The position numbers and the translations under genes were made by a program. Below are positions 14,667-23,969 of a DNA stretch of 34,165 nt, in pieces. The DNA is taken from assembly GCA_024278955.1 (NCBI GenBank), contig JAJRSE010000130.1, positions 1-34,165 of the forward strand, given 5' to 3'. Origin of the DNA: Planctomycetota bacterium. Its GTDB lineage: Bacteria; Planctomycetota; Planctomycetia; Pirellulales; Lacipirellulaceae. The notes beneath the pieces are model-generated. The model searched no databases and was not told the origin of the DNA. It saw only the letters and a program-made list of their open reading frames with translations. Within the stretch, counting starts at the first letter, position 1. Each line of letters starts with the position of its first letter.

Positions 14667-15254
14667 CTAGCTAGGTGAGCTGTTGTTGGGGTCTTTTTTC
14701 TTTTTTGTCGGTTCGCTGATTACCAGCGGGCCCGCGGCTGCGTCGCAGATGACGAGCACGTTGAGCAACCCGGCGACGACCGTGTAGACGGTGCCCAGCT
14801 CGAAATTTGGGTGGTATTTGAGGGTCCACATTGCAAGCTCGTTGGGCTGGGTCGTCATGTTGCCGGAGTCGTCTTTCCACTGGACCGGGTTACGCCTCGG
14901 AGGTGCCATGAAACCGGTGAAATTTGGGTCTTTGAGCGCCTTGCTGCGCTGGACAAGCATCGGCGTGCTGGGGAGGCCGACGCCGAGCTGGCAAAGGTAT
15001 TGCCAGCGATACTGTTGTTCCCAAGGAACCGCAGCATAGACGACCTTGCCTCCGCCCAGATACAAGCCGTAGAAGAAAGTGCCGAGGATGCAAATAAAGA
15101 ACAGAATTCCCTTGCCGGTGCGGCCTTGGTAGATGTGGCCTAAGCCGGGCAATGCCCATGCGAGTAGTGCGGCGATCCAGGGTTCTTTGAGCTCGATTTC
15201 GATGACCTCGTCGGAATCAGGCGAGTTATTGGCGGGGATAAATGTTGTGACCAT
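14667..15254 (-). CDS. DUF6677-like membrane protein
   Basis: This protein of about 195 residues starts at ATG 15254; a GTG at 15266 in the same frame is the alternative. After a short acidic N-terminus (EVIEIELKEPW) comes AALLAWALPGLGHIYQGRTG, the glycine-rich first helix shared by DUF6677 and TM2-like proteins, then KGILFFICILGTFFYGLYLG. The middle part (YLCQLGVGLPSTPMLVQRSK) and a helix near the C-terminus (TVVAGLLNVLVICDAAAGPL) fit DUF6677 of planctomycetes. The function is unknown. The C-terminus is a lysine-rich tail. It is the first gene of a likely two-gene operon that diverges from gyrA. Confidence 0.8.
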   Translation of the reverse strand: MVTTFIPANNSPDSDEVIEIELKEPWIAALLAWALPGLGHIYQGRTGKGILFFICILGTFFYGLYLGGGKVVYAAVPWEQQYRWQYLCQLGVGLPSTPMLVQRSKALKDPNFTGFMAPPRRNPVQWKDDSGNMTTQPNELAMWTLKYHPNFELGTVYTVVAGLLNVLVICDAAAGPLVISEPTKKKKDPNNSSPS

Positions 15255-15439
15255 GACGGGCAGCACTTGATTGGAAGGATCGGGCAGGGGGATAATGCGG
15301 TTGTATTTTAGGGAGTTTTCATTTTAGGGGGTTTCCATCGAGAAACCCAGGGCGGTTGAGAAAAGGGGGAATCGGGAGACTGGTTGCGCCCGGTTTGGCT
15401 CCTGTTCTCTGCTTGGTATTCGTCTCGAAGCGAGCTTTC

Positions 15440-15466
15440 TTGTCACGTTTTGATCCCAGGTATAAG
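15440..15466 (+). promoter_or_regulatory. possible gyrA promoter
   Basis: TTGTCA (15440-15445) and TATAAG (15461-15466) are separated by 15 bases, shorter than the usual 16-18, so this is a weak sigma-70-like candidate. A start near 15473 would give a leader of about 130 bases before the gyrA GTG. The whole 15255-15603 gap shows no gene and no other clear signal. Confidence 0.3.
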
Positions 15467-15603
15467 GACCGATTTTTGGGCCGTTGTGAGTGGCCAAGAA
15501 CCCTGGTAAATTAGGGCTTCGAGGGCTCTGCGGCGATCTGTCTGATTGCGGCTATTTCCTGGCTTTCAACTACCCCCAATGCTTTTGCGAAAGGACGCTG
15601 TCT

Positions 15604-18273
15604 GTGTCGACTGACTCGAGCGATCCCCAAGGTCCTTCTGAGGATGACCCAACCCGAGCGATTGCCGCCCGGTTGATTGATTTGCCAATTGAAGATGAGC
15701 TCAAAGAGAGCTATCTGACCTATGCGATGAGTGTGATCGTCAGCCGTGCGCTGCCCGACGCGCGCGATGGTTTGAAGCCTTCGCAGCGTCGAATTTTGGT
15801 TGCGATGAACGATTTGAATCTCACGCCCGGGGCGGCGCGGGTGAAATGCGCCAAAATTTCTGGTGACACCAGCGGTAACTACCATCCGCATGGCGAGAGT
15901 GTCATTTATCCCACGCTCGTGCGCATGGCCCAAGAGTGGAACATGCGGCATGTGCTGGTCGACAAGCAGGGGAACTTCGGTTCGATCGCGGGTTTGCCTC
16001 CGGCTGCGATGCGATATACCGAAGCGAGGATGTCTCCTTTCGCCGGACTGATGCTGGAAGACTTGAAGCTCGACACGGTTGACTTTGTGCCGACCTATGA
16101 CGAACGACATACCGAGCCGACGGTTTTGCCGGCGAAGTTTCCGAGTCTTTTGGTCAACGGTGCCAACGGAATCGCGGTCGGGATGGCGACTTCGATTCCG
16201 CCGCATAACCTGGGCGAGATTTGTCAGGGAGTTATCGAGTTAATCGACAACCCGGAAGCAACGATTCAGGACCTGATGCGGATTATTCCTGGACCCGATT
16301 TCCCGACCGGCGGTATTATTTGTGGACGGTCGTCGATCTGGAAAGGTTATTCGACCGGGCGCAGCACGATTACGGTTCGCGCTCGGACCAGCATTGACGA
16401 TTCGGGCAAAAAAACACGGATTATTATCCACGAGATTCCGTTTCAACAGGCTCGCGATCGGGTGGAAGAGCGAATCGCTCAGCTTGCGAGCGACGGCAAG
16501 ATTCCAGGTATCGCGGCGACGCGTAACGAGAGCGATCTTAAAGAGCCTGTTCGCCTGATTCTCGAGCTCAAGCGTGATGCCGATCCCGATGTGGTGCTCA
16601 ATCAGCTGTACAAGTATTCGTCGCTGCAAGAGTCGTTCTCGATTATTCTGTTGGCTTTGGTCGACGGCAAGCCACGAGTGCTGACGCTCAAGGAGATGCT
16701 CGAAGAGTTTCTTCGCCATCGTGTGACGGTCATCCGGCGTCGAACTTTGTTCCTGCTCACCAAGGCGCGGAAGCGAAAACATACGGTCCAGGGTTTATTG
16801 CTGGCTCATGCGAATATTGACGAAGTGATCCGCGTGATTCGTGCTTCAAAAACCCAAGCCGAGGCCAAGCGGGCACTGATCGAGATCAAAACGCCCGGGG
16901 CACTTTTGAAACGCGCCTTGGGCGACGTGGGCTATTCGCAGTTTCAGGACGAGCGGGGAGTTGCCGAGGAATACTCGCTGACGCCGGTGCAGGCCGATGC
17001 GATTCTGAAAATGACGCTTGGCCAGTTGGTCAACCTCGAACAAGAAAAGCTCACGAACGAACACGCGGGCTTGCTCGAAGAGATTGCCGACTACAACACG
17101 ATTCTTAGCGATCAGGCCAATATCTACGCGATTGTTCGCGAAGATTGCGAGATGCTAATCGCCAAACATGCCAATCCTCGACGAACCGAGATTAGTACCG
17201 AAGAAGTTGGCGATGTCGACATTGAAGATCTCATCGAAGAAGAAACGATGGTCGTCTCGATTTCGCATAATGGCTACATCAAGCGAACGCCGGCGAGCAC
17301 GTATCGTGCTCAGCGACGGGGCGGCAAAGGCGTGAAGGGCGCAAAAACCGATTCGGACGATCCGGTCGAACACTTGTTCGTCACCAGCACGCACGACTAT
17401 CTACTGTTCTTCACGACCAAGGGCAAAGTCTACTGGCATAAGGTTTACAACTTGCCGCAACTTTCGCGTGATGCGAAAGGCCGGGCGGTTGTGAACTTGT
17501 TAAATCTGTCGGAAGGCGAGCAAATTGCTGATTGCCGGGCGGTGCGCGATTTCGATCTGCCCGACCATTCGCTGATGATGGCCACACGCAAGGGATTGGT
17601 CAAGAAGACGCTGCTGAAGGCTTACAGCCGACCGATGAAGAGCGGCATCATTGCGATCAAACTGAAGGAAGACGACGAGCTGGTCGATGTTGTGGTGACG
17701 AAGCCGGGCGATGAAGTTGTTTTGGCGACGGCCGACGGCATGGCGATTCGGTTCTGCGAATCCGACGCACGTCCGATGGGTCGCAACACGAGCGGCGTGA
17801 AGGGCATCAACCTTAGCAAGGGCGACGAGCTGGTCGGCATGGTGGTCGCCGATCCCGAGGCAACTTTGCTCACGGCCTGTGCCTTGGGCTACGGCAAGCG
17901 GACTCCGTTTGGTCCTAACGCGGCAGACCTCAATGAGGGGGGCGAAGACGACACCAATTCTTCCTTCCGTTACCGCACTCAAAACCGTGGAGGCAAGGGG
18001 CTGCGGGATATCAAAACGACCGACCGCAACGGCCCGGTTATTGGCATCGTCCAGGTCGACGAAACCGACGAGCTGATGATGATGACCTCCCGCGGCAAGA
18101 TCCAGCGCGTCAAGGTAAGCGACATCAACGCCATTGGTCGCAACACGCAGGGAGTTCGGATTATGTCGCTCGGCAAAGAAGACGCATTGGCGGCTGTGGT
18201 GCGTGTACCGCAAGATGAGGAAGAGGAAAACGGGGGAGAAACGCCGGAAGAAACGACTGACGACAAGGCGTAA
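15604..18273 (+). CDS. gyrA: DNA gyrase subunit A
   Basis: GyrA cuts and rejoins DNA in the gyrase A2B2 complex that adds negative supercoils. I chose GTG 15604 (889 residues) because GAAAGGA lies 9 bases before it and conserved sequence begins soon after ([20 protein letters not shown]). An upstream frame from 15490 adds unconserved residues. The catalytic tyrosine is Y138 in [10 protein letters not shown]. The C-terminal beta-pinwheel has the canonical GyrA box QRRGGKG at about 570, which separates it from ParC, and a second NRGGKG near the end. The tail is acidic ([13 protein letters not shown]), as in many gyrases. In the quinolone region the sequence is [15 protein letters not shown]: the Ser83 equivalent is S99, but the usual acidic residue at the Asp87 position is P103. 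No gyrB is in the window. Confidence 0.97.
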   Translation: MSTDSSDPQGPSEDDPTRAIAARLIDLPIEDELKESYLTYAMSVIVSRALPDARDGLKPSQRRILVAMNDLNLTPGAARVKCAKISGDTSGNYHPHGESVIYPTLVRMAQEWNMRHVLVDKQGNFGSIAGLPPAAMRYTEARMSPFAGLMLEDLKLDTVDFVPTYDERHTEPTVLPAKFPSLLVNGANGIAVGMATSIPPHNLGEICQGVIELIDNPEATIQDLMRIIPGPDFPTGGIICGRSSIWKGYSTGRSTITVRARTSIDDSGKKTRIIIHEIPFQQARDRVEERIAQLASDGKIPGIAATRNESDLKEPVRLILELKRDADPDVVLNQLYKYSSLQESFSIILLALVDGKPRVLTLKEMLEEFLRHRVTVIRRRTLFLLTKARKRKHTVQGLLLAHANIDEVIRVIRASKTQAEAKRALIEIKTPGALLKRALGDVGYSQFQDERGVAEEYSLTPVQADAILKMTLGQLVNLEQEKLTNEHAGLLEEIADYNTILSDQANIYAIVREDCEMLIAKHANPRRTEISTEEVGDVDIEDLIEEETMVVSISHNGYIKRTPASTYRAQRRGGKGVKGAKTDSDDPVEHLFVTSTHDYLLFFTTKGKVYWHKVYNLPQLSRDAKGRAVVNLLNLSEGEQIADCRAVRDFDLPDHSLMMATRKGLVKKTLLKAYSRPMKSGIIAIKLKEDDELVDVVVTKPGDEVVLATADGMAIRFCESDARPMGRNTSGVKGINLSKGDELVGMVVADPEATLLTACALGYGKRTPFGPNAADLNEGGEDDTNSSFRYRTQNRGGKGLRDIKTTDRNGPVIGIVQVDETDELMMMTSRGKIQRVKVSDINAIGRNTQGVRIMSLGKEDALAAVVRVPQDEEEENGGETPEETTDDKA

Positions 18274-18338
18274 ACGAACGGATTTGTGTCGGTTCACCAT
18301 CCCATGGTATCTTGGTAGGTAGAAAGCCCAGAGGAGTT

Positions 18339-18578
18339 ATGAACATGCAACTACCTACGGATATTGATGCTGCGCTCAAATCCTTCTTGGTCGGTGGTCG
18401 TTTTGAGAACGAAGCGGACGTACTTCGTGAAGCGCTGGCCGCACTCAAACGGCGCGATGAGCATGAAGATATTGTCGCGATTCAGGAGGGAATCGCCGAT
18501 GAAGCTGCCGGTCGCGTAACTCCAGCTCGTACCGTGGTTGAGGGTGCAATGAAGAAATACGGACACAAGCCGGCATGA
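18339..18578 (+). CDS. ParD-like antitoxin
   Basis: The 79-residue protein starts at ATG 18339 behind GAGGAG at 18331-18336; an upstream in-frame ATG at 18312 has no such site. The N-terminal third (MQLPTDIDAALKSFLVGGRF, then ENEADVLREALAALKRRD) is a ribbon-helix-helix DNA-binding fold typical of ParD and related CopG-class antitoxins. The C-terminal half is a helical toxin-binding tail. The stop overlaps the toxin start as ATGA. Such proteins repress their own operon, so the site should be upstream of 18339. The partner toxin is broken, so this is now an orphan antitoxin. Confidence 0.88.
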   Translation: MNMQLPTDIDAALKSFLVGGRFENEADVLREALAALKRRDEHEDIVAIQEGIADEAAGRVTPARTVVEGAMKKYGHKPA

Positions 18579-18901
18579 CCACCTTTTCGGTTCTGTTTTC
18601 TCGACGAGCAGTCGAAGATTTTGACAGCACACGTGACTGGAACGAGCAGCACTCCCTAGAGGCAGCAAAAAAATGGGTAGCGGCTGTCGAAAAGTCACTC
18701 GATTCTCTCGAACGTGATCCTGATCGATTCCAGCGTGCAAGAGACCCTGGAGAGTTTCCCGTGGTGCTCTGAGAATTAAATTTTGGTGTAAGCGGTCGTC
18801 GGACTCATCGCATGGTTTTTGCTGTTCGGCCTGACAATAAGGTTATGGTCTATGCGATTCGACATCTGGCCAAGCAAGAACTTTCGGTCAAAGATTTGTA
18901 A
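18575..18901 (+). pseudogene. ParE-like toxin with in-frame TGA
   Basis: The frame starts in the ATGA overlap with the antitoxin and reads MTTFSVLFSRRAVEDFDSTR, typical of the RelE/ParE toxin fold. It stops at TGA 18770-18772 (codon 66). The same frame continues after it for 42 codons as ELNFGVSGRRTHRMVFAVRP and VYAIRHLAKQELSVKDL to TAA at 18899-18901. That continuation is the normal C-terminal half of ParE, including its beta-strands and the conserved RHxAxx end. The family usually has LRE at the stop position, so one C-to-T change from CGA explains the loss. Without the second half the toxin should be inactive. A sequencing error cannot be excluded. Confidence 0.88.
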
Positions 18902-18930
18902 CTTATCTAAACTTTGCTTTCAGGTAACCA

Positions 18931-20679
18931 ATGCGAATTTCTCCCACGGCTACTTCGGAACCCGATTTTACTGATTCACGGAGGAGTCGCGACAAGTTCC
19001 GAGTCTGGTGGATTTTTGCTGCGCTGGTATTGTTGGGAATCGTCTGGTTTTTCTTCCAGCTTTTCGGTATGACCAGTAGCATTGTAGTTTCCAAGGAAAC
19101 GACATTCATTCTCGAACCCCTTGGCACCGACGGCCTGCCCGACTTTTCTGCCTACTTGCAAAACCGTGCTAGCGAGGGCGTTACGCCCGAGAACAACGCT
19201 GCGGTGCTAACTTGGCAGGCGATGTGGCCCGGCGAGTTGGCGCAAAAACATTGGTTGCCGATGGCCGAGGCGTTGGGGCTGAAGTCGATCCCTTCGGCGC
19301 AAGATTCGCTTGTGAACGTCCATCATTCTTCTGTTCGAGAAACCATTGCCTCATGGCTTGTAGAACAGAATTCGGAGTCGACTGAAGGTACGGACAAGTT
19401 TTCGAGCGAAGATGAATTCCAAGAGTGGTGTGATGTGGCTGCCGAGGAATTGATTGATCAATCGCTAGATCGCCCTTGGCGCACGGAGCAGTGCCCCCCG
19501 CTTGCGGATTGGGTGAAGAACAATCAGCGGCCTTTAGATATGTTGGTCGAGGCTTCTAAGCGACCCCACTATTTTTCTCCTTCGCCTTCGAGTTTTGAGG
19601 GCCAAGACTCTAGCATAGTCGCGATGTTGCTGCCCGGTGTACAGGGTATGCGTTCAGGGGTGCGAGCACTTTTGGCACGTGCAATGTGGCATTTGGGAGA
19701 GGGCCGTAACGCCGCGTGTTGGCAAGACTTATTGGCTTGTCACCGTTTGCCCCGATTGGTGGCCCAAGGAGATTTCATGGTTAGTCAGCTTGTTGCAATT
19801 GCTATTGATAGTATGGCATGTCGCGGGACAGTTACATTATTGCATCGTGGAGAGTTACCGCCAAAGGAAGTTCGGCAGATATTTGTGGCACTAAACGAGA
19901 TGTCTCGTGTCTCTTCCCTGGAGCGGTCGTCCATAGAAAGCAATCGACTAATGTTTATCGATGCCGTAATCCGTATGTCAAAAGGCAAAATGGACGAGCA
20001 AGAGATTGGTAGCGCTGGCACAGATCCGCTGATGGCAATGTCGTTCGTTGCCTTCGATTGGAATTTTATTCTTCGCGAAGGTAACCGCTGGTATGATCGA
20101 CTCGCTGAAACACTAGGTAAGACGACACGCGAACAGCGGAAAGTTGGATTCCAAGAGATTCAAAACGACTTAGTGCAGCTTACAACAGCAACCAAGAGCC
20201 CGAGGGCGGCATTAAGTAGTATGTTCAACCGAAAACATCGTAGTAAACTAGTGTCGAACATTCTTATTAGTCTGTTGCTACCCAATGTTGAGGCAGTCAA
20301 GAATGCCGAAGACCGTGGCAACACGCTTTTAGAGATGACCCGCGTCGCAGCTGCCCTGGCCGTTTACCGTGCCGAGCATGACGAGTACCCAGAAAAATTG
20401 ACGGACATGGTTCCTGGAATTCTCCCCAAGATGCCACTCGACATGTACTCAGATCAGCCTTTCATTTACGAGCGCAAGAGCGATGGCGGATACGTTCTCT
20501 ATAGCGTGTTTGAAAACGGCGTTGACGATGGGGGGACCGATTTTGGGGGCGAGATTGTTGATGGCGAGTGGGTCGAGGAGCAGCCCGAGAATGTCGATTA
20601 CGGGGCAAGCGATTTGGTGATTCGTGTGCCGGCACCCGCGTTTGAGTTGCCAGATCCGGCCAAAGAAGAGGAGTGGTAG
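18931..20679 (+). CDS. single-pass membrane protein with a pseudopilin-like C-terminal segment
   Basis: The 582-residue protein has a basic N-terminus, one transmembrane helix at about 24-46 (RVWWIFAALVLLGIVWFFFQ) and a large, probably extracytoplasmic, domain. I do not recognise the middle part (about 60-460), which is helical and rich in Trp and Leu. Residues about 467-537 read TRVAAALAVYRAEHDEYPEK, then LPKMPLDMYSDQPFIYERKS and GGYVLYSVFENGVDDGG. This is the pattern of the C-terminal region of type II secretion G-like pseudopilins (YPxxLxxLxP, DPxxGxPF, YxLYSxGxDGxDDGG) that planctomycetes attach to many membrane proteins. No prepilin cleavage site is present. The gene starts 29 bases after the broken ParE gene, with no clear ribosome binding site. 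Function unknown. Confidence 0.8.
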   Translation: MRISPTATSEPDFTDSRRSRDKFRVWWIFAALVLLGIVWFFFQLFGMTSSIVVSKETTFILEPLGTDGLPDFSAYLQNRASEGVTPENNAAVLTWQAMWPGELAQKHWLPMAEALGLKSIPSAQDSLVNVHHSSVRETIASWLVEQNSESTEGTDKFSSEDEFQEWCDVAAEELIDQSLDRPWRTEQCPPLADWVKNNQRPLDMLVEASKRPHYFSPSPSSFEGQDSSIVAMLLPGVQGMRSGVRALLARAMWHLGEGRNAACWQDLLACHRLPRLVAQGDFMVSQLVAIAIDSMACRGTVTLLHRGELPPKEVRQIFVALNEMSRVSSLERSSIESNRLMFIDAVIRMSKGKMDEQEIGSAGTDPLMAMSFVAFDWNFILREGNRWYDRLAETLGKTTREQRKVGFQEIQNDLVQLTTATKSPRAALSSMFNRKHRSKLVSNILISLLLPNVEAVKNAEDRGNTLLEMTRVAAALAVYRAEHDEYPEKLTDMVPGILPKMPLDMYSDQPFIYERKSDGGYVLYSVFENGVDDGGTDFGGEIVDGEWVEEQPENVDYGASDLVIRVPAPAFELPDPAKEEEW

Positions 20680-20714
20680 GAGCTAGTAGTCTGCCGTAGC
20701 TCAAATTTCGAGTT

Positions 20715-20792
20715 GGGTGCCACTGCTGGCTTGCCGAGCAGTGGACGCCGGGGCCCCGCTTCGCACTGCTGGACGAGCCAGCAGTGGCACCC
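20715..20792. repeat. paired inverted palindromic repeat (REP pair)
   Basis: A 29-base arm beginning GGGTGCCACTGCTGGCTTGC (20715-20743) is matched, with three differences, by the reverse complement of 20764-20792 (CACTGCTGGACGAGCCAGCA and on). Each arm is itself a palindrome around CACTGCTGG/CCAGCAGTG, so two copies stand head to head. The same unit occurs singly at 2671-2700 and 27371-27398. The surrounding gap 20680-21028 has no gene. Confidence 0.8.
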
Positions 20793-21028
20793 GAAAGCCA
20801 AGCCGCGATGGAATACTAGGGCCGTCGGAGCCTGGCTTTTAGTGCGCGTCGCACGGACGTGTTCTGGTTACCACACGGGCATTTCAACGTCTAATGTTTT
20901 CTCTGACATATTCTCAAGCCTCTTGAAAATAGGTATGATGGGAGCCCGGCTCGGCCTAGGGCTACTTTCTTACGGTCGTAGTTCTGCAGTTAAAATATGT
21001 GATTAGAAACCTAAGGAACAATTGCCCC

Positions 21029-22288
21029 ATGTCTGAAGCGACAACTTTCACAGGCCAACCGGTTCTTCAGGGCGAGGCCCTCACCCGCCTACTCGGCGAA
21101 GCGCTTGATGCTGGAGGTGGCTTGCTGCGTCTCGCTCCGAACTGGGTGCCACGTAGCTTTTTGCATCCTGGCAAGAGAATCAAGCTGCATCCGCACGACT
21201 GGTATGCCTACGGTGCCCACCGTGGCGGTATCGACGAGCGTTGGTTCGGCAGCACGACCGACGCAGCGAATGATAACCGAGTTTGGCACGAGGGACAGAG
21301 TTTTTGTGTCTTCGATGGCCAGCAGTTTATGCTCCGCGATGCGGTATCCGAAGCGCCTAAGCGGATTATTGGCAGCTCGCTTTGGGACACCTATGGCAAA
21401 TGGCCGATCTACTCGAAGTTTTTCGACAACATGGGACCGATACCTCACCATATGCATCAGAGTTTCGAGGATGCTGCGTTAGTAGGCCAAGAAGGCAAGC
21501 CGGAGTCGTATTACTTTTGCCCGCAGTACAACAACGTCGATAACAATTTTTCCTATACCTTCATGGGCCTGAACCCGGGCACGACCAAGGCGGATCTGAA
21601 GCGGTGTTTAGAAAATTGGAGTCGAGGTGATAACGGTATTCTCGATCTGAGCGCTGCCCATCGGTTGAAGCGGGGGACGGGTTGGTTGATTCCGCCGGGC
21701 GTGCTTCATGCTCCGGGGTCGCTTTGTACGTACGAGCCTCAATGGGGTAGCGACGTTTTTGGGATGTACCAATCGTTGGTCGAGGGTCGCGAGGTTCCTT
21801 GGGCGTTGTTGGTGAAAGATATGCCTGAGGAAAAGCACCAGGATCTTGATTTCATCATCGACCAGCTTGACTGGGAAAAGAACGTCGATACTCATTTCAA
21901 GGAGAATAACTACCTTGAGCCGATCGTCGCCGAGGAGGAGGAAGGCTGGGTCGACCGTTGGATTGTTTATGGCCTGGTTGACGGAAAGCAGCTTTTCAGT
22001 GCCAAAGAACTGACACTTGAGCCTGGGGCCAAGTGTACGTTGATCGATCCAGGTGCGAGCAGTTGGATTACGGTTCAGGGACGCGGTCGGATGGGTTTGC
22101 TCGATCTGCAAACGCCGGCGATGGTGCGGTTTGGAGCACTGACCGAAGACGAGGTCTTTATTTCGCACGAAGCGGCGACCAGCGGTGTGGAAATAGAAAA
22201 CACCGGCAGCGAGCCGCTTGTTGGTTTGCGTTACTTCGGGCCTGATACGTTTGATAGTGTTCCTAATGTGGGAGATTATCGGAAGTAA
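21029..22288 (+). CDS. cupin protein, mannose-6-phosphate isomerase-like
   Basis: The start is ATG 21029, behind AAGGAA at 21013-21018, giving 419 residues. The protein has a double-stranded beta-helix pattern in two parts. The first contains MGPIPHHMHQSFEDAALVGQ, with the HxH and downstream acidic residues that bind metal in cupins and in class I mannose-6-phosphate isomerases, and then PPGVLHAPGSLC with a further histidine. The second cupin-like part (about 320-410) includes LEPGAKCTLIDPGASSWITV and looks degenerate. A sugar or sugar-phosphate isomerase role is inferred from fold and from neighbours: the sugar-phosphate isomerase at 22918 and the oxidoreductase at 24761. The substrate is unknown. 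Confidence 0.75.
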   Translation: MSEATTFTGQPVLQGEALTRLLGEALDAGGGLLRLAPNWVPRSFLHPGKRIKLHPHDWYAYGAHRGGIDERWFGSTTDAANDNRVWHEGQSFCVFDGQQFMLRDAVSEAPKRIIGSSLWDTYGKWPIYSKFFDNMGPIPHHMHQSFEDAALVGQEGKPESYYFCPQYNNVDNNFSYTFMGLNPGTTKADLKRCLENWSRGDNGILDLSAAHRLKRGTGWLIPPGVLHAPGSLCTYEPQWGSDVFGMYQSLVEGREVPWALLVKDMPEEKHQDLDFIIDQLDWEKNVDTHFKENNYLEPIVAEEEEGWVDRWIVYGLVDGKQLFSAKELTLEPGAKCTLIDPGASSWITVQGRGRMGLLDLQTPAMVRFGALTEDEVFISHEAATSGVEIENTGSEPLVGLRYFGPDTFDSVPNVGDYRK

Positions 22289-22894
22289 TCACCGCAGAGT
22301 TCGCAGGGAGACGCAGAGAAAGTATGAATCCGAATGATGGGAGTGGCCAAGTTGTTGACGCGGCAATTGCAGTGCATCGTGTACTTGGGCGGGATTGTTG
22401 GAATCCGCGTATCAGGCATGCTTGGCATTTGAACTTCGAGATCGTGGCTTGTGCGTCGAAACAGAAGTGCCCCTGCCCGTAGTTTATCGCGAGGTGCAGC
22501 TTGACGTCGGATATCGAATTGATCTACTTGTCGAGAATCAAGTCGTGGTCGAAATCAAATCGGTCGACAGCCTTATGCCCATTCATCAAGCACAAATTCT
22601 TTCCTACCTAAAAATGAGCAACAAACAACTTGGTCTGTTAATTAACTTCAACGTCACGTTGCTCAAAAATGGAATCCAACGACTCGTAAACAACCTTTGA
22701 AAGGCAGTAACTATTCATCGATCTGAAGCAGGATCGCCACAAAAAACACAAAGAAGAAAGATTTTACCTCCGCGTTCTCTGTGGTGATTCTTTCTTTGGA
22801 AGCTTCGTGAACCCGCGTGACTTCAAATGGCTGAAAAATAGATCCTTGTATTTCCTTCCCCTTCTCTGCGTCTCTCCGTGAGCTCTGCGGTGAT
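22288..22894. mobile_element. repeat-bounded element carrying a GxxExxY gene
   Basis: A 33-base arm (22288-22320, including ACCGCAGAGTTCGCAGGGAG and ACGCAGAGAA) and a 33-base arm (22862-22894) are near-perfect reverse complements, and they enclose the GxxExxY gene. Between that gene and the right arm are further dispersed repeats (AACACAAAG near 22740, ACCTCCGCGTTCTCTGTGGTG near 22766-22787). The unit sits between two sugar-metabolism genes. No transposase and no clear target duplication is visible, so calling it mobile is inference from the bracketed layout and from the family's repeat association. Confidence 0.45.
22324..22700 (+). pseudogene. GxxExxY family protein, frameshifted
   Basis: GxxExxY proteins are small PD-(D/E)XK nuclease-fold proteins of unknown role. 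The start ATG 22324 gives MNPNDGSGQVVDAAIAVHRV and LG, the family N-terminus. At 22390-22391 only CG stands where a proline codon is expected, and the frame shifts. From 22392 the other frame gives GLLESAYQACLAFELRDRGL, containing the name motif G-x-x-E-x-x-Y, then VPLPVVYREVQLDVGYRIDL and VVEIKSVDSLMPIHQAQILS with the nuclease acidic and ExK residues, to TGA at 22698-22700. One deleted base explains it. The rest of the gene looks well preserved, so the loss is recent or an error in the sequence. A TTG at 22395 could only start a shortened product. Confidence 0.88.
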
Positions 22895-22917
22895 CCTTTT
22901 AGAACCAGGAGGCCACC

Positions 22918-23967
22918 ATGCCCAAGAATTTCCCTAAACTTCACAATGCCGCTTGGCCGGGAGTCGTGGGCAAAGAGCCCGATACGCCGAATTCGCCGAT
23001 CTCGCTTGATACGATGCTCGACTACACCGCGGCGGCTGAGTTCGAGGGGCAGAAGTTCGATGGTGTCGACCTTTTTCTGTTTGATCCGCATGTGAGCATT
23101 GATGCGACGCCTGATGAGCTCAAGACGCTGGCTGAGAAAGTACAATCGCGCAATTTGGTCATCGGATCGGTCGTGGCACCGGTTTGGGAGCCGACAGGCG
23201 GGGGCAGCGCGATGGACCCCGGCGAAGGGCGCCAAGGGTTTCTCGCCCAGGTGAAAAAAGGTTGTGCGATTGCAAAGCAGTTGCGGGAATTGGGCGTTCG
23301 TCCTTATGGAGTCGTGCGCATTGACTCTTCTGCGGGGCCAGCCGATTGGGTTGCCGATCCCGAGGGCAACCAAAAAGTTATCGCCGAAACCTTTCGCCAG
23401 GCCTGCGACATCGCAGCCGACCACGGCGAGCAGCTTGCTGCGGAGGGCGAAATTTGTTGGGGCGGAATGCAGAGTTGCCGGCGGATGGTGGAGTTGCTTG
23501 AACTGGTTGATCGACCGGGTGTGCTCGGATTTCAGGCCGACATGGCTCACACGCTGCTTTATATGCTGGGTTTCAATGCCCCGGAAGATCGCCTGCTGCC
23601 CGAGGATTTTGATTGGGCAGATACGGCAACATTCGACGCGGCGTACGCTAAGCTCACCGATGCGTTACGACCCTGGACGATTGATTTTCATGTTGCTCAG
23701 AACGACGCGACCGTCCACGGCACCGGCAGCCACGACAAGACGGGTCGCCACTGTTTGGCCGACGATCCGAATGGGAAACTCGACATTACGAAGCAGGCCG
23801 GCTACTGGCTCCGCGACGGGATCGATGGCGAACCGACGAAAAAGTTCCAACACATTTGCTGGGACGGCTGCATGTTTCCTAACGAGGTGATGGAGAAGCC
23901 GTCGACGTGGAACAACATTTTGGGAGCGATGGTCGCGGTGCGCGAGGCGCACGGCTGGGCAGAATGA
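22918..23967 (+). CDS. sugar-phosphate isomerase/epimerase, xylose isomerase-like TIM barrel
   Basis: The 349-residue protein has a strong ribosome binding site (AGGAGG 22907-22912). It shows the AP endonuclease 2/xylose isomerase-like barrel pattern: [20 protein letters not shown] early on, a metal-ligand glutamate in [12 protein letters not shown], an aspartate and histidine in [37 protein letters not shown] with further histidine and aspartate ligands, and [11 protein letters not shown] near the end. Enzymes of this fold isomerise or epimerise sugars or inositol derivatives. With the cupin protein upstream and the Gfo/Idh/MocA dehydrogenase downstream it probably belongs to a catabolic route for an uncommon sugar. 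Its stop is only two bases from the stop of the opposing 77-residue gene. Confidence 0.85.
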   Translation: MPKNFPKLHNAAWPGVVGKEPDTPNSPISLDTMLDYTAAAEFEGQKFDGVDLFLFDPHVSIDATPDELKTLAEKVQSRNLVIGSVVAPVWEPTGGGSAMDPGEGRQGFLAQVKKGCAIAKQLRELGVRPYGVVRIDSSAGPADWVADPEGNQKVIAETFRQACDIAADHGEQLAAEGEICWGGMQSCRRMVELLELVDRPGVLGFQADMAHTLLYMLGFNAPEDRLLPEDFDWADTATFDAAYAKLTDALRPWTIDFHVAQNDATVHGTGSHDKTGRHCLADDPNGKLDITKQAGYWLRDGIDGEPTKKFQHICWDGCMFPNEVMEKPSTWNNILGAMVAVREAHGWAE

Positions 23968-23969
23968 TT

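Noticed and set aside
15490..15603. Upstream extension of gyrA
   Set aside because: It is not conserved, and a GTG with a good ribosome binding site lies at 15604.
18770..18772. TGA as selenocysteine or reassigned codon in ParE
   Set aside because: All other genes here treat TGA as stop, the family has arginine at this position, and no selenocysteine insertion structure is evident.
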